DNA from: Rapidithrix thailandica
GTDB lineage: Bacteria; Bacteroidota; Bacteroidia; Cytophagales; Flammeovirgaceae
DNA: 64,000 bases
Assembly: GCF_039710355.1 (NCBI RefSeq)
Contig: NZ_JBDKWZ010000026.1
Coordinates: 5,880 to 69,879 of the forward strand
Reading direction: 5' to 3'
Made by a program: the position numbers and the translations under genes. This document shows positions 1 to 9,834 of the stretch, piece after piece. Position 1 is the first letter of the stretch. Each line of letters opens with the position of its first letter. The notes under the pieces are model-generated. The model made no database searches, was not told the origin of the DNA, and saw only the letters and a list, made by a program, of their open reading frames with translations.

Positions 1-764
1 AAGCGACCAAAGTACTGGCCAAAGCGAAAGTGGAAGACGAAGCTGCCCAAGGTCTGGCCGAAGCCAAAGTGATCGAATCCAAAGCGCAAGCGCAGGAATT
101 GCAGGCCACGGCCGATGCGAAAACCATCGAAGAAACCGCCATTGCAGAAGCAAAAGGAATGGAAGCCAAAGCTCAGGCCATCGAAAAACAAGGAATGGCC
201 GAAGCCAAAGTGGCACAAGAGAAAGCCTTGGTGGAAGCACAAAGAATCAAAGCCGAAGCAGAAGCCAACAAATTGCTGGATGAAGCCGGTAGAGATTTGG
301 AAGAGTTCCGCTTGAAATTGCAAATGGAAAAAGACTTGGAAATGGCAAAAGTCAACGTACAGAAAGACATTGCCTTGGCACAAGCCCAAATCATGAGTGA
401 AGGCTTGAAAGCCGCCAACATCGATATTGTGGGTGGAGATAGCATGTTCTTTGAGAAAATCATTCAATCCATTACCAGCAGCAAGTCCGTAGACCGGTTT
501 GTCAATCACAGCCAGACGGTTCAGGAAATCAAACATAACTTGCTTGATTCTGAGAATGGCAACATGCTTGAAAATGTAAAAAACATGATTGCAAAATTTG
601 GCTTGACCTCCGAAGATATTCGCAACCTGAGTGTATCCGCTTTGTTACTGAAGCTCTCCAGCTATACCAATGACAGCAAGGAGAAGAATATGTTGGAAAA
701 TCTGATGGAACACGCTAAAAATACGGGCCTTGCCGATATACCGGTGAAGACCTTGGGTATCTAA
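1..764 (+). CDS. Flotillin-like (SPFH/band 7) protein, C-terminal part
   Basis: The frame is already open at base 3, so the true start and the membrane-anchored SPFH domain lie left of the window; about 253 residues are visible. The first ~110 residues are a long Ala/Glu/Lys-rich helix with recurring EAKA and KAQA blocks, typical of the flotillin coiled-coil stalk. The last ~130 residues form a non-repetitive tail (contains FFEKIIQSIT) like that of bacterial flotillin/YqiK proteins. Flotillins build oligomeric scaffolds on the inner face of the membrane. A strong terminator follows, then a giant AAA ATPase on the same strand. The family call rests on the stalk and tail only, because the diagnostic domain is not visible. 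Confidence 0.75.
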   Translation, partial: ATKVLAKAKVEDEAAQGLAEAKVIESKAQAQELQATADAKTIEETAIAEAKGMEAKAQAIEKQGMAEAKVAQEKALVEAQRIKAEAEANKLLDEAGRDLEEFRLKLQMEKDLEMAKVNVQKDIALAQAQIMSEGLKAANIDIVGGDSMFFEKIIQSITSSKSVDRFVNHSQTVQEIKHNLLDSENGNMLENVKNMIAKFGLTSEDIRNLSVSALLLKLSSYTNDSKEKNMLENLMEHAKNTGLADIPVKTLGI

Positions 765-773
765 CCATCAGTA

Positions 774-846
774 ACAGTTGTGCATTCAAACCGGCCCTTC
801 GTAAACCTCCGGATGCCGGTTTGGATGCCGGCACAACTGTCTTTTT
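774..846 (+). terminator. Long hairpin with T tail after the flotillin-like gene
   Basis: ACAGTTGTGC (774-783) pairs with GCACAACTGT (831-840); inside, CATTCAAACCGGC pairs with GCCGGTTTGGATG apart from one G-T pair, with a 4-base bulge between the two helices. CTTTTT follows. It separates the flotillin-like gene from the ATPase gene, so the two are probably not one simple transcript. Confidence 0.75.
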
Positions 847-912
847 AACCTGTTAGAACACTTCTTACAGTACTTAAAATTTGATAATGGTACTTATATT
901 TATCATCTGCTA

Positions 913-3900
913 ATGGAAGAAAATTCAACACCACAAGCTTCGGAAGCGCCACAAATTGATGCGGGTACCTATGAGATCCTGAGGCAGAGGCTGAAGCAAA
1001 GTGGCAATACACTACAGGAAAAATTAAATCAACTCAACCAGGTCCGGAAAGATACCTTCGGAAATATCCCCACTACTTTACTTAAAAACGAGCGGATCAG
1101 TACGGAAAACAACTGTATCCCCCGTGATATGATTGCCGTTGGAGACCATTTCCTTTTTGGGTACAATGTGCATATCGGTTTAAAATCCGAAGTGGAAGTC
1201 TCCGATGTTTTCAGTGTGTATCAATTCCGTTCGGAAGATCATAGTTTCCATCTAAAAGAGCTGTCACTATTATCTGACGAGCGTTTTTCCGAAGATTTCC
1301 GCCAACTCTACAAGTACTATAAACATACAACCTTTGCAAAATTTGTGGTTATCGGGCCACACCTTTATCTCAAGTTTCAGACTTCCAAAAACACCAACAG
1401 TGTAAAAGCTTTCAAGTTTTTAATGGAAGACGGAGAGCTACAGTACATCGACAACCGTAGCGACCATGAAATAAAATACCCGGAGCAACACGAACTGGAA
1501 TGGAAAAGGGCCAGCCGTGACCACCACCGGGAAGGGGATCACCCTCATATTTCCATTCTGGACAAGGTGTTTGTGGAAACTATTGGTGGTGACCTCACCA
1601 TCAAAATTGAAGACAACACCGAGTCAGGCGAGGGAATTTATCAGGAAGAGGTCAGCCATCACGAGCAAACACTGGACGATGCGGAAATTTACTTTGCCGA
1701 TTTGGGTAACTTGATCTTGCTGAAGATCAAGCCGTACATGGAAGAACATTTTCGCTTTTTCGTGTTTAACCACAAACTGGGCGAAGTACACCGGATCGAC
1801 AGCATTAAAGACACTTGCGTACTGCTACCCGATGAGCAGGGGATTATCTTTTCCCAAGGCTATTACTTGCAAACCGGAGAATTAAAGGTATATGACGAAA
1901 GCCTTACCGGAATGCGCTTTGAGAAAAAAATCATTTCTCCCAATGGAGAAGACTTTCTCTTTGTCTATTACAACCCGGCAGTAGGCGACTATGTTTTGCT
2001 CTCTTACAACAGGATAGAACAAGCTGTGGAAAGTCCGGTGACTTGTAGCGGTTTTTCCTTCTTCCGAAATGGAGAGTTGATATACTTCAGAGCTGACCAC
2101 GAGCCTAAAAAGCACCATGCGCTTCAGCTTTGGCAAACTCCGTATGTACACCCTGACTACGAAGTCCCTACCCAAAACGAAAGCTATCTGTACAAGGTAG
2201 GAAACAAAGATATTGTAAGGGCGATGGCAGAATGTAACGAGTTGATGAAACTCTTACAAAAAGAAGATGCTTACGCCACCCTTTACCAGGATGTAGCCAA
2301 AAAATCCAGCGAGATCGGTGACAGTTATTACTGGATCAGTCATGAGGAAGCCTATCAGATCGATACGGTTTTGACGGAAATCCACCAGAATGCCGTAGTG
2401 GCTATTGAGGAATTCGAAAAGGTAAGGAGAATAAAAAAGGCGACCCTCGAAGCCGTAGGGCAAATATCGCAGCAGGCAAAGGAGCTGATCGATAAGGTCA
2501 GAAGAAGACAATACAAGGAAATAGATGATTTTGTGCAAACTCTTGCCAGCATTCGCAAACTTCGGGGAGACACGATCTCTTTAAAAGAACTGCGCTATGC
2601 GGATATTCCGGCCATTGAAGCTTTAGAGCAACAACTGGCCGAAAAAAATGAAGATGTTTCTCAAAAATGCGTACTCTTCCTTTTACAGGAAGACTCCTTA
2701 CTTCCTTATCAGCAAAAAGTAGCCGGACAAAACGACAAGATCGAAGAGGTTAGTAAAGTCGCTGAAGCGGATGCCATTCAGGGGGAAAATGACCAGATCG
2801 GCCAGGAACTGGAAATGTTAATCGAGATTGTCAGTAATCTTAAAATCGAAGATGCGACACAGACTACCGAAATCATCGATAGCATTTCCGACATTTATGC
2901 CTCACTCAACCAGGTAAAAGCCAAGTTAAAACAGGTGCGCAAAAACCTGTTGGGCACCGAAGCCAAAGCCGAGTTTGCGGCACAACTCCGCCTGATTGGT
3001 CAGTCTGTAGTCAACTACCTGGATGTAAGTGACTCTCCTCAGCGCTGTGAGGAATACATGACCCGGCTAATGGTACAATTGGAGGAATTGGAAGGTAAGT
3101 TTGCGGATTTCGATGAATTCATCCCGCAACTGGCAGACAAAAGAGACGAAGTTTACCAAGCTTTTGAAAGTAGAAAACTCAACCTTGTTGAACAGCGAAA
3201 CAAAAAAGCAACTTCGCTGCAAACAGCTGCCGAACGAATCTTAAAAAGCATTGAACACAAGGTAAAATCCTTTAAAGAGGTAAGCGAAATCAATGCCTAC
3301 TTTGCCGCTGACATCATGGTGCACAAAGTGCAGGAAATGATTACGCAACTGCAATCGCTGGAGGATAACGTGAAGGCAGATGACTTGCAAAGTAAGTTGA
3401 ATGCCACCAAGGAAGAAGCTGTCAGACAATTAAAAGACCGGAAGGATTTATTTGCCGAAGGTGAAAATGTCATCACACTGGGCAAGCACCGCTTCTCCGT
3501 GAATGTACAAGCCTTGGATGTGAGTCTGGTGCAACGTGACGGTGATTTGTATTACCACCTCTCCGGGACCAACTTCTTCGAAAAAGCGGATTTGGTTGAC
3601 CATCAATTTCAGCCGGCCATCCTCACCCAGGAGATTGTTTCCGAAAACCGGGAGGTGTACCGGGGGGAATACTTGGCTTATCAATATTTGAAACAAATCA
3701 AGCAAGAGCAAACCTTGGACGCACATGCAGGCTTACCTGTAAAAGAGCTTGCGGAAAAAATCCAGGCATTTATGGCTCCTCGTTACCAAGAAGGTTATCA
3801 GAAAGGGGTTCATGATGCGGATGCCGCCATTCTGCTTCAAAAGTTGATTGACTTGGAAAGCCGGATTGCCCTGTTGCGATTTACACCCGTAGCCCGCGCT

Positions 3901-5829
3901 TGTGCGGCTTTATGGTGGCAGGTATTTGCCGAAAACACGGAACAAGCCAACTCTAAAGAACTGTTGTTACACCGGATTCGTGGACAAGCAGTCATCAGAA
4001 AGCTTTTCCCTAATAGTGAAGACCAGCAAGAGCTAATTGGCGATCTGGCTACAGAAATAGAGGCTTTTGTGGAACGTTCCGGATTGTTCTCACCTACTAT
4101 TGTGGAAGATGCCGCTACCTACCTGAGCCTTGAATTAGCGGAAAAAGACACCTTTACGATCAGTAGGGAAGCAGCCATCATCTATGAAGGATTTACCAAT
4201 GACTTGCAAGCCAAAAATGCAAAAGAGGCCTATGTTCAATCGGTAAATGCGCTGAAAAACACGCCTGAAGATGCCTTTAGCCTGATCGTTGATTGGCTAA
4301 AAGCTTGGCTGCAAATGCAACAAACAGAAGGCAAAGAACATCTGGCAAACAGCCTTGAAGAAGCGGCGGTACTGCTGTTCACCAATACCTTCAACAACCT
4401 AAATGTTTTGAATGTAGAAGTAGAACAGATGGTTGAAGGCTTGAGTGGCGAACATACTTCTATCGAAAAAGGGAATTACACACTCAATTATCACACTTTC
4501 ATCGATAAACTTAAGCATTTTGAAACACATGTAGTCCCTGACTTCCTGAAATTTCAGTCGCTGAAGAAGTCGATGGTAGAAGATTTCCGCAAACAAATCA
4601 GGTTAGATGAGTTTAAGCCCAGAGTGTTGAGTTCTTTTGTAAGAAACCAATTGGTAGACCAGGTGTATTTACCCCTTATCGGAGATAACCTGGCCAAGCA
4701 AATCGGGGTGGTAGGCCATAACAAGCGTACGGACTTGATGGGGATGCTCTTGTTAATTTCCCCTCCCGGATACGGGAAAACAACCCTGATGGAATACATT
4801 GCCAACCGGGTAGGATTGATTTTCATGAAAATCAACGGACCGGCTATCGGACACCAGGTCACTTCTCTCGACCCCGATGATGCCGGCAACGCCAGTGCCA
4901 GAGAAGAATTGAAAAAGCTCAACCTGGCCTTTGAAATGGGTGACAATGTCATGGTGTACCTGGATGATATTCAGCACTGTAACCCGGAGTTTTTACAAAA
5001 ATTCATTTCCCTTTGTGACGGTCAGCGTAAGATCGAAGGGGTATACAAAGGCGTGCCTCAAACCTATGATCTGAGAGGAAAAAGGGTATGTGTGGTAATG
5101 GCAGGTAACCCGTATACGGAAAGTGGAGAAAAATTCAGAATCCCGGATATGTTGGCCAACCGTGCAGATACATACAACCTGGGAGATATCATTGGAGATA
5201 CGGAAGAACAATTCAGACTGAGCTATATCGAAAATGCATTGACTTCCAATCCGGTATTAACCAAACTGGCCGTAAGAAGTCGTAAAGATATCCATACCGT
5301 GGTTCGCTATGCGGAAACCGGAAACCGGGAAGGATTGGACTTCGAAGCCAACATGGAAGCGGATGAGCTCAACGAATATGTAGGGGTACTTTCTAAATTG
5401 CTCAAAATTCGCGATGCCATTTTGAAGGTTAACCTGAAGTATATTGAGTCGGCCGCACAAGCGGACGAATACCGTACCGAGCCTCCATTTAAATTACAGG
5501 GTTCGTACCGTAACATGAACAAGCTGGCCGAAAAAGTGATGCCGGTGATGAACGATAGGGAGTTACAAACCTTATTGCTCTCTCATTATGAAAACGAATC
5601 GCAAACGCTCACTACCGGTGCAGAAGCCAATATGCTGATCTTTAAACATATGATGAGTTGGTTGGATGAAACTTCTACCATGCGTTGGGAGGAGATCAAA
5701 CAAGTATTTATGAAAAACCAAAAGCAAAAAGGCTATGGTAAAAACAATCAATTAGCCGCTTTATTGGAACAACTGGAAGGTTTTGCTGAAAACCTGAAAG
5801 GCATTAAAGAAGCCATTGAAAAGCGGTGA
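913..5829 (+). CDS. Giant AAA ATPase of the DUF3686 / 'DNA repair ATPase' type
   Basis: A 1638-residue protein. The N-terminal ~450 residues match my memory of the DUF3686 domain. A long Glu/Lys/Gln-rich coiled-coil region fills the middle (~residues 500-880). An AAA domain lies near the C-terminus: Walker A PPGYGKTT (Gly1286, Lys1289), Walker B MVYLDDIQH (Asp1351-Asp1352), and a sensor-1-like VVMAGNP. Annotations call this family DNA-repair ATPase, but I know of no proven repair role; the domain order (sensor, coiled coil, hexameric ATPase) fits a large remodelling machine. It sits after a flotillin-like gene, a pairing I recall from other genomes. There is no signal peptide, so it is cytoplasmic. 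A perfect terminator follows. The ATPase call is certain; the biological role is not known. Confidence 0.85.
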   Translation: MEENSTPQASEAPQIDAGTYEILRQRLKQSGNTLQEKLNQLNQVRKDTFGNIPTTLLKNERISTENNCIPRDMIAVGDHFLFGYNVHIGLKSEVEVSDVFSVYQFRSEDHSFHLKELSLLSDERFSEDFRQLYKYYKHTTFAKFVVIGPHLYLKFQTSKNTNSVKAFKFLMEDGELQYIDNRSDHEIKYPEQHELEWKRASRDHHREGDHPHISILDKVFVETIGGDLTIKIEDNTESGEGIYQEEVSHHEQTLDDAEIYFADLGNLILLKIKPYMEEHFRFFVFNHKLGEVHRIDSIKDTCVLLPDEQGIIFSQGYYLQTGELKVYDESLTGMRFEKKIISPNGEDFLFVYYNPAVGDYVLLSYNRIEQAVESPVTCSGFSFFRNGELIYFRADHEPKKHHALQLWQTPYVHPDYEVPTQNESYLYKVGNKDIVRAMAECNELMKLLQKEDAYATLYQDVAKKSSEIGDSYYWISHEEAYQIDTVLTEIHQNAVVAIEEFEKVRRIKKATLEAVGQISQQAKELIDKVRRRQYKEIDDFVQTLASIRKLRGDTISLKELRYADIPAIEALEQQLAEKNEDVSQKCVLFLLQEDSLLPYQQKVAGQNDKIEEVSKVAEADAIQGENDQIGQELEMLIEIVSNLKIEDATQTTEIIDSISDIYASLNQVKAKLKQVRKNLLGTEAKAEFAAQLRLIGQSVVNYLDVSDSPQRCEEYMTRLMVQLEELEGKFADFDEFIPQLADKRDEVYQAFESRKLNLVEQRNKKATSLQTAAERILKSIEHKVKSFKEVSEINAYFAADIMVHKVQEMITQLQSLEDNVKADDLQSKLNATKEEAVRQLKDRKDLFAEGENVITLGKHRFSVNVQALDVSLVQRDGDLYYHLSGTNFFEKADLVDHQFQPAILTQEIVSENREVYRGEYLAYQYLKQIKQEQTLDAHAGLPVKELAEKIQAFMAPRYQEGYQKGVHDADAAILLQKLIDLESRIALLRFTPVARACAALWWQVFAENTEQANSKELLLHRIRGQAVIRKLFPNSEDQQELIGDLATEIEAFVERSGLFSPTIVEDAATYLSLELAEKDTFTISREAAIIYEGFTNDLQAKNAKEAYVQSVNALKNTPEDAFSLIVDWLKAWLQMQQTEGKEHLANSLEEAAVLLFTNTFNNLNVLNVEVEQMVEGLSGEHTSIEKGNYTLNYHTFIDKLKHFETHVVPDFLKFQSLKKSMVEDFRKQIRLDEFKPRVLSSFVRNQLVDQVYLPLIGDNLAKQIGVVGHNKRTDLMGMLLLISPPGYGKTTLMEYIANRVGLIFMKINGPAIGHQVTSLDPDDAGNASAREELKKLNLAFEMGDNVMVYLDDIQHCNPEFLQKFISLCDGQRKIEGVYKGVPQTYDLRGKRVCVVMAGNPYTESGEKFRIPDMLANRADTYNLGDIIGDTEEQFRLSYIENALTSNPVLTKLAVRSRKDIHTVVRYAETGNREGLDFEANMEADELNEYVGVLSKLLKIRDAILKVNLKYIESAAQADEYRTEPPFKLQGSYRNMNKLAEKVMPVMNDRELQTLLLSHYENESQTLTTGAEANMLIFKHMMSWLDETSTMRWEEIKQVFMKNQKQKGYGKNNQLAALLEQLEGFAENLKGIKEAIEKR

Positions 5830-5854
5830 TAGATTAAATATGTTGTTGTAAATC

Positions 5855-5899
5855 AATCAGGCTATTGACGAAATTTTGTCGGTAGCCTGATTTTTTATT
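5855..5899 (+). terminator. Intrinsic terminator of the giant ATPase gene
   Basis: AATCAGGCTA (5855-5864) pairs perfectly with TAGCCTGATT (5883-5892); the stem extends inward by about five pairs (TTGAC/GTCGG) and is followed by a run of T. Confidence 0.9.
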
Positions 5900-5915
5900 T
5901 CTAAAAAACCGTCTA

Positions 5916-6496
5916 TATGCGATTCAAAATAAAACCACAGTAGGCACATAGGACACAGTAGAAATGAAATAACGAACTCCTTAAAAACTATGTAACCTTA
6001 TGTTCCTATGCGATTCAAAAACAAAACCACAGTAGGTACATAGGGCACAGTAGAAATGAAATAACGAACTCCTTAAAAACTATATGATCTTATGTTCCTA
6101 TGGGGTTCAAAAACAAAACCACAGTAGGCACATAGGGCACAATAGAAATGAAATAACGAACTCCTTAAAAACTATGTAACCTTATGTTCCTATGCGATTC
6201 AAAAACAAAACCACAGTAGGTACATAGGGCACAGTAGAAATGAAATGACAAGCTCCTAATAACTTATGTGATCTTATGTTCCTATGGGGTTCAAAAACAA
6301 AACCACAGTAGGCACATAGGGCACAATAGAAATGAAATAACGAACTCCTTAAAAACTATGTGATCTTATGTTCCTATGCGATTCAAAAATAAAACCACAG
6401 TAGGTACATAGAACACAATAGAAATAAAATAACGAACTCCTTAAAAACTATGTGATCTTATGTTCCTATGCGATTCAAAAACAAAACCACAGTAGG
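5916..6496. repeat. 92-bp tandem repeat, six full units plus a partial seventh
   Basis: Units begin at 5916, 6007, 6099, 6191, 6283, 6375 and 6467, spaced 91, 92, 92, 92, 92 and 92 bp; the last is cut off at about 6496. Each unit holds a core of the form AACCACAGTAGGCACATAGG, then GAACTCCTTAAAAACTATG and CTTATGTTCCTATG. Two unit types alternate: units 2, 4 and 6 start TATGCGATTC with TAGGTACATAG, units 3 and 5 start TATGGGGTTC with TAGGCACATAG. That gives a 184-bp higher-order repeat. No open frame runs through the array. It lies between the ends of two convergent genes. Confidence 0.95.
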
Positions 6497-6521
6497 AAAG
6501 AACTAAGCCTTACTCCTGAAC

Positions 6522-7406
6522 TTACTTACCCTTCTTCGCCTTAATCATTGCTTCAAGTTTGTCCCACATATCTTTGGGAACAAGATGCTCCAAAAAGTTA
6601 AACTCCCCGGCACCGTTTAGCCACTCACCACCGTCAATGGTAATCACCTCCCCGTTGATGTAAGCTGAAAAGTCCGACACCAAATAAGCCGCCAGGTTGG
6701 CTAATTCCTGATGATCTCCCACCCGGTTAAGCGGCACCTTCTGAGCCAGATCAAATTTATCTTTCAAATTGCCCGGTAAGAGCCTGTCCCAGGCTCCTTT
6801 GGTCGGGAAAGGTCCCGGAGCTATGGCATTACTTCTGATACCGTACTTTGCCCATTCCACTGCCAGACTTTTGGTCATGGCCAATACGCCGGCTTTTGCC
6901 GTAGCACTGGGAACCACATAACCCGAACCCGTCCAGGCGTAGGTGGTGACAATGTTCAAAATCACCGTGTTTTTCTGCTGAGTATTGATCCAATGTTTTC
7001 CAAAAGCCAACGTACAGTTTTTACTTCCTTTCAGTACGATATCAATAATGGTATCAAATGCGTTGGCCGATAGGCGTTCGGTAGGAGAGATAAAATTTCC
7101 CGCAGCATTGTTCAACAGCACGTCTACTTTACCGAAGGTGTTTAAAACCTCCTGAAGCATGGCCTCCACCTGATCATAATGACGCACATCACATTGTACA
7201 GCCAAGCAATTTCCACCTGTTTCCTTTTCCAATTCCGTGGCGGTATTTTGCAACTTTTCCAAATTACGGGAAGTGATGGCTACCTTAGCCCCTAATTCGA
7301 GAAAATATTTTGTCATGGATTTTCCCAAGCCACTTCCTCCCCCAGTCACAACAATTACCTTATTTTCAAGCGCATCTTCGCGAAGCATTTTTGAAGAGTA
7401 GTTCAT
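6522..7406 (-). CDS. SDR-family oxidoreductase, 2,4-dienoyl-CoA reductase-like
   Basis: 294 residues, a classical short-chain dehydrogenase with the NADPH-binding motif TGGGSGLG near the N-terminus and LLNNAAGNFISPTERLS, a signature of 2,4-dienoyl-CoA reductases. In place of the usual YxxxK the protein has SATAK: the tyrosine is a serine and the lysine is kept, as in mitochondrial DECR1, whose sequence around this site (VVPSASAKAGV) is nearly the same from memory. It probably reduces dienoyl-CoA intermediates in beta-oxidation of unsaturated fatty acids with NADPH. It is cytoplasmic. It stands alone; the next minus-strand gene upstream is 134 bp away. The alternative is another peroxisomal-type SDR. 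Confidence 0.85.
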   Translation of the reverse strand: MNYSSKMLREDALENKVIVVTGGGSGLGKSMTKYFLELGAKVAITSRNLEKLQNTATELEKETGGNCLAVQCDVRHYDQVEAMLQEVLNTFGKVDVLLNNAAGNFISPTERLSANAFDTIIDIVLKGSKNCTLAFGKHWINTQQKNTVILNIVTTYAWTGSGYVVPSATAKAGVLAMTKSLAVEWAKYGIRSNAIAPGPFPTKGAWDRLLPGNLKDKFDLAQKVPLNRVGDHQELANLAAYLVSDFSAYINGEVITIDGGEWLNGAGEFNFLEHLVPKDMWDKLEAMIKAKKGK

Positions 7407-7540
7407 AGGATTTTCATTTAATAAAATTAATTAAAAACAGGTTGAATACTCAAACGCCCCCGCCCTATTATAGTCATTTCGCAATTTGAGTTATCCTCAC
7501 AAAAGTTAACAGATACGGGGAATGAAACAATGAACCCAAG

Positions 7541-8107
7541 TTAATTAATTCGTCTGCGGATCCGGCTCAATGCCTGTGGAGTCACCCCTATATAAGAGGC
7601 GATGTATTTTAACGGAACTTGTTGAAAAAGATGTGGGTACTCGGTGAGCAGTTTTAAATACCGCTGCTCGGCAGTATGGTTCAACAGGGAGAGCTCCCGT
7701 CTGGATTTTTTCAAAAACAATTCTTCGCTGGCATGCCTGCCAATGGTATTCCCTATCTCCGTTTCTTGGTAAATTGCCTGTAAATCCTCATAGGTCAAGC
7801 GCCAAAGTACGGTAGTTGTCAGCGTTTCTATATGATAGGTAGAAGGGATTTGCATCAAGAAAGAATCGTATGCGCTGACAAAACTGTTGTGAAAGACAAA
7901 ACTAAACGTCAGGTCATTTCCTTCTTTTGGTACGTAAAATCGTAAAATACCTTTTTCGACAAAAGACAAATGTTTTTCCGTCTGTCCTACTTCTAAAAGA
8001 TAGGTCTTTTTAGAAAACTCTTGCCGTACCAATTTGGAAGAAATAACTTGCCAATCCTTGTCGGTAACCCGGGCGGTTCGTTCAAGGTATTTTCGGATTT
8101 GTTCCAT
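7541..8107 (-). CDS. Crp/Fnr-family transcriptional regulator
   Basis: 188 residues. Residues ~20-115 fit the cyclic-nucleotide-binding jelly roll (VGQTEKHLSFVEKGILRFYV), and the C-terminus carries a short helix-turn-helix (PLKYIASYIGVTPQALSRIRR). This is the compact Bacteroidota type that often sits next to the single gene it controls. Several residues of the canonical cAMP phosphate-binding cassette are not evident, so the ligand is unknown. The closest candidate target is the SDR gene downstream on the same strand, by position only. Confidence 0.8.
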   Translation of the reverse strand: MEQIRKYLERTARVTDKDWQVISSKLVRQEFSKKTYLLEVGQTEKHLSFVEKGILRFYVPKEGNDLTFSFVFHNSFVSAYDSFLMQIPSTYHIETLTTTVLWRLTYEDLQAIYQETEIGNTIGRHASEELFLKKSRRELSLLNHTAEQRYLKLLTEYPHLFQQVPLKYIASYIGVTPQALSRIRRRIN

Positions 8108-8233
8108 ACATAAAAAGTTCGCTTTGTTAGATACCTGAGCGCAACAATACTTTGTCTATATTGCGCTTTTCAACACTCCTTTCCATCATTTTACGGGTTG
8201 CAGCGGCTATTATCTTCAGTGGATTCTAAAAAG

Positions 8234-9031
8234 TCATTTCTTTTGATAATTCTCCGGCCGTTCTTTCAAAAGACCCCATTTCAGTTTAGGCAGCGCTACC
8301 AGTTCTTCGTATATTTTTTTAACGTTCCGTTCACTTCTCAGGCTTAAATGCTCCACATTCCTTAAGGCTAACACCGGAGTGTAATCTTTACTTTTTAAAC
8401 GAGCGGTCAAAAGCCTGAAAAAACGCAATTGCGAAAGGTCCTTTAAAAATTCAAGAGAATCCAATTGTATGTATTGCGGGCCTAAGCCATCCCCTTCAAT
8501 ACTCAGGCTTTCCAAACCCTTCATCGAGGACAGAGGTGAATAATCCGGAATTTTCCGGAAGTTTTCGACAGATAAACCCACCAGGTTTTTCAGCTGGGTG
8601 ATAGGAACAATACTTTCCACTCCGGCCCCGGAGCCTATATGTAATAAGTTCAGTTTTTGGAGGTTTGCAATAGCCGATATATCTTTATAAACACCCCATT
8701 TTATATTCAGACGGGTTAAATTTTCCTGATGACAAACCGCATCAAATAATTCCTGAGGCATCCGGGTACCAAAAGTTAGCTCTGTGAACTGTGTAGGATT
8801 ACTTTTTAGGAAATCACACCATTCCATTACAATTCTTTTCCTCTCTTTTTGAGAAAGTGAAGGATCGTCCAGTTGGGTACAATGGATAACTAAATTCGTT
8901 TCACCTTGATATTCAGACAATGCAACTACGCTTCTAACTTTACCGGTATCCTCTTTAAAAAAGTAATTGAAACCATATCTGATTTGCTTTTCACTCAATA
9001 TCATTCTTATACGTTCTATTTTGTTCTTCAA
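8234..9031 (-). CDS. Leucine-rich-repeat-like protein, function unknown
   Basis: 265 residues without signal peptide. From about residue 90 the sequence shows repeats with the spacing L..L.I......I..L..L..L.I, for example LTRLNIKWGVYKDISAIANL and the following IVPITQLKNLVGLSVENF, which fit a leucine-rich-repeat solenoid of five or six turns. The N-terminal ~80 residues are not recognised. LRR proteins of this size usually mediate protein-protein contacts. No enzyme motif is seen and the neighbours give no hint. Confidence 0.6.
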   Translation of the reverse strand: MKNKIERIRMILSEKQIRYGFNYFFKEDTGKVRSVVALSEYQGETNLVIHCTQLDDPSLSQKERKRIVMEWCDFLKSNPTQFTELTFGTRMPQELFDAVCHQENLTRLNIKWGVYKDISAIANLQKLNLLHIGSGAGVESIVPITQLKNLVGLSVENFRKIPDYSPLSSMKGLESLSIEGDGLGPQYIQLDSLEFLKDLSQLRFFRLLTARLKSKDYTPVLALRNVEHLSLRSERNVKKIYEELVALPKLKWGLLKERPENYQKK

Positions 9032-9199
9032 TGCTCTTCCCCTCCCCTGACATACAGATTTTCAATCAATAAAATCTCATTAAGTAACGACAGAGCGGAG
9101 ATGATGCCAATATCCATTGGTAATTATCAAATACTCATTCGGCTTGTTTTTAGAAATCCTTTCAAGTAATTCATACGGCTGCCTATCTCTTCTCAGAAA

Positions 9200-9673
9200 C
9201 TAACCGATTTCATTTTGCAGAACTTCAAGTCTTTTTTCAAAACACACGCTATTCTCTACACCTGCATACTGGCCGTAATTCGGAATAACCTTATATCCAT
9301 TCTTTGTATATAACCCAATCGCTTCCGGTTGTTTTTGCCCTGTTTCTAAGATGCATTTTTCAAAAGACATTTCGCTTGCCCACTTCTCCAGTTCAGCCAA
9401 TACCCGGGAAGCAATTCCTTTTCCTCTTCCGGTGGGTAAAGTAAACATTCGCTTCACCTCCATCACATTCGGTTCATAAACTTTGATGGCTCCACATCCC
9501 AAAGCGATTCCGTCCTCATAAGCCAGCACCACATGGCCGATATGATCAAGGGTATTGAACTGAGCGTAAAAGGAATGATCCTCTCCGTCTCTTTTTTTCA
9601 GCTCTGCATCAAGCAGTTGAACAAGCGCAATAAAATCGTGATTTCCCGAATGAGTTCTTATGGCTTTGATCAT
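9200..9673 (-). CDS. GNAT-family N-acetyltransferase
   Basis: From the ATG at 9673 the protein has 157 residues (MIKAIRTHSG...). A longer frame reaches 9742, but GNAT proteins normally begin at this point. The acetyl-CoA-binding motif A is clear: VKRMFTLPTGRGKGIASRVL, with the Q/RxxGxG/A pattern as RGKGIA, followed by GLYTKNGYKVI, the usual motif B. It acetylates an amine substrate that cannot be predicted. It is a single gene with a small 16-bp direct-repeat array upstream. Confidence 0.85.
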   Translation of the reverse strand: MIKAIRTHSGNHDFIALVQLLDAELKKRDGEDHSFYAQFNTLDHIGHVVLAYEDGIALGCGAIKVYEPNVMEVKRMFTLPTGRGKGIASRVLAELEKWASEMSFEKCILETGQKQPEAIGLYTKNGYKVIPNYGQYAGVENSVCFEKRLEVLQNEIG

Positions 9674-9834
9674 ACTTCTCTTTGTTTTCTTATCCGGTTT
9701 CAAAATCGTAAATCTACTACGATTTTTCAACAAGTCGGACATATATTCTGATTCCTACAGGGCTGTCACTGCGGCTTTTACACTCATCCAGCCTTTGGAT
9801 CTCACCTTTCCGGTCAAACAATGTTATTATTTTC

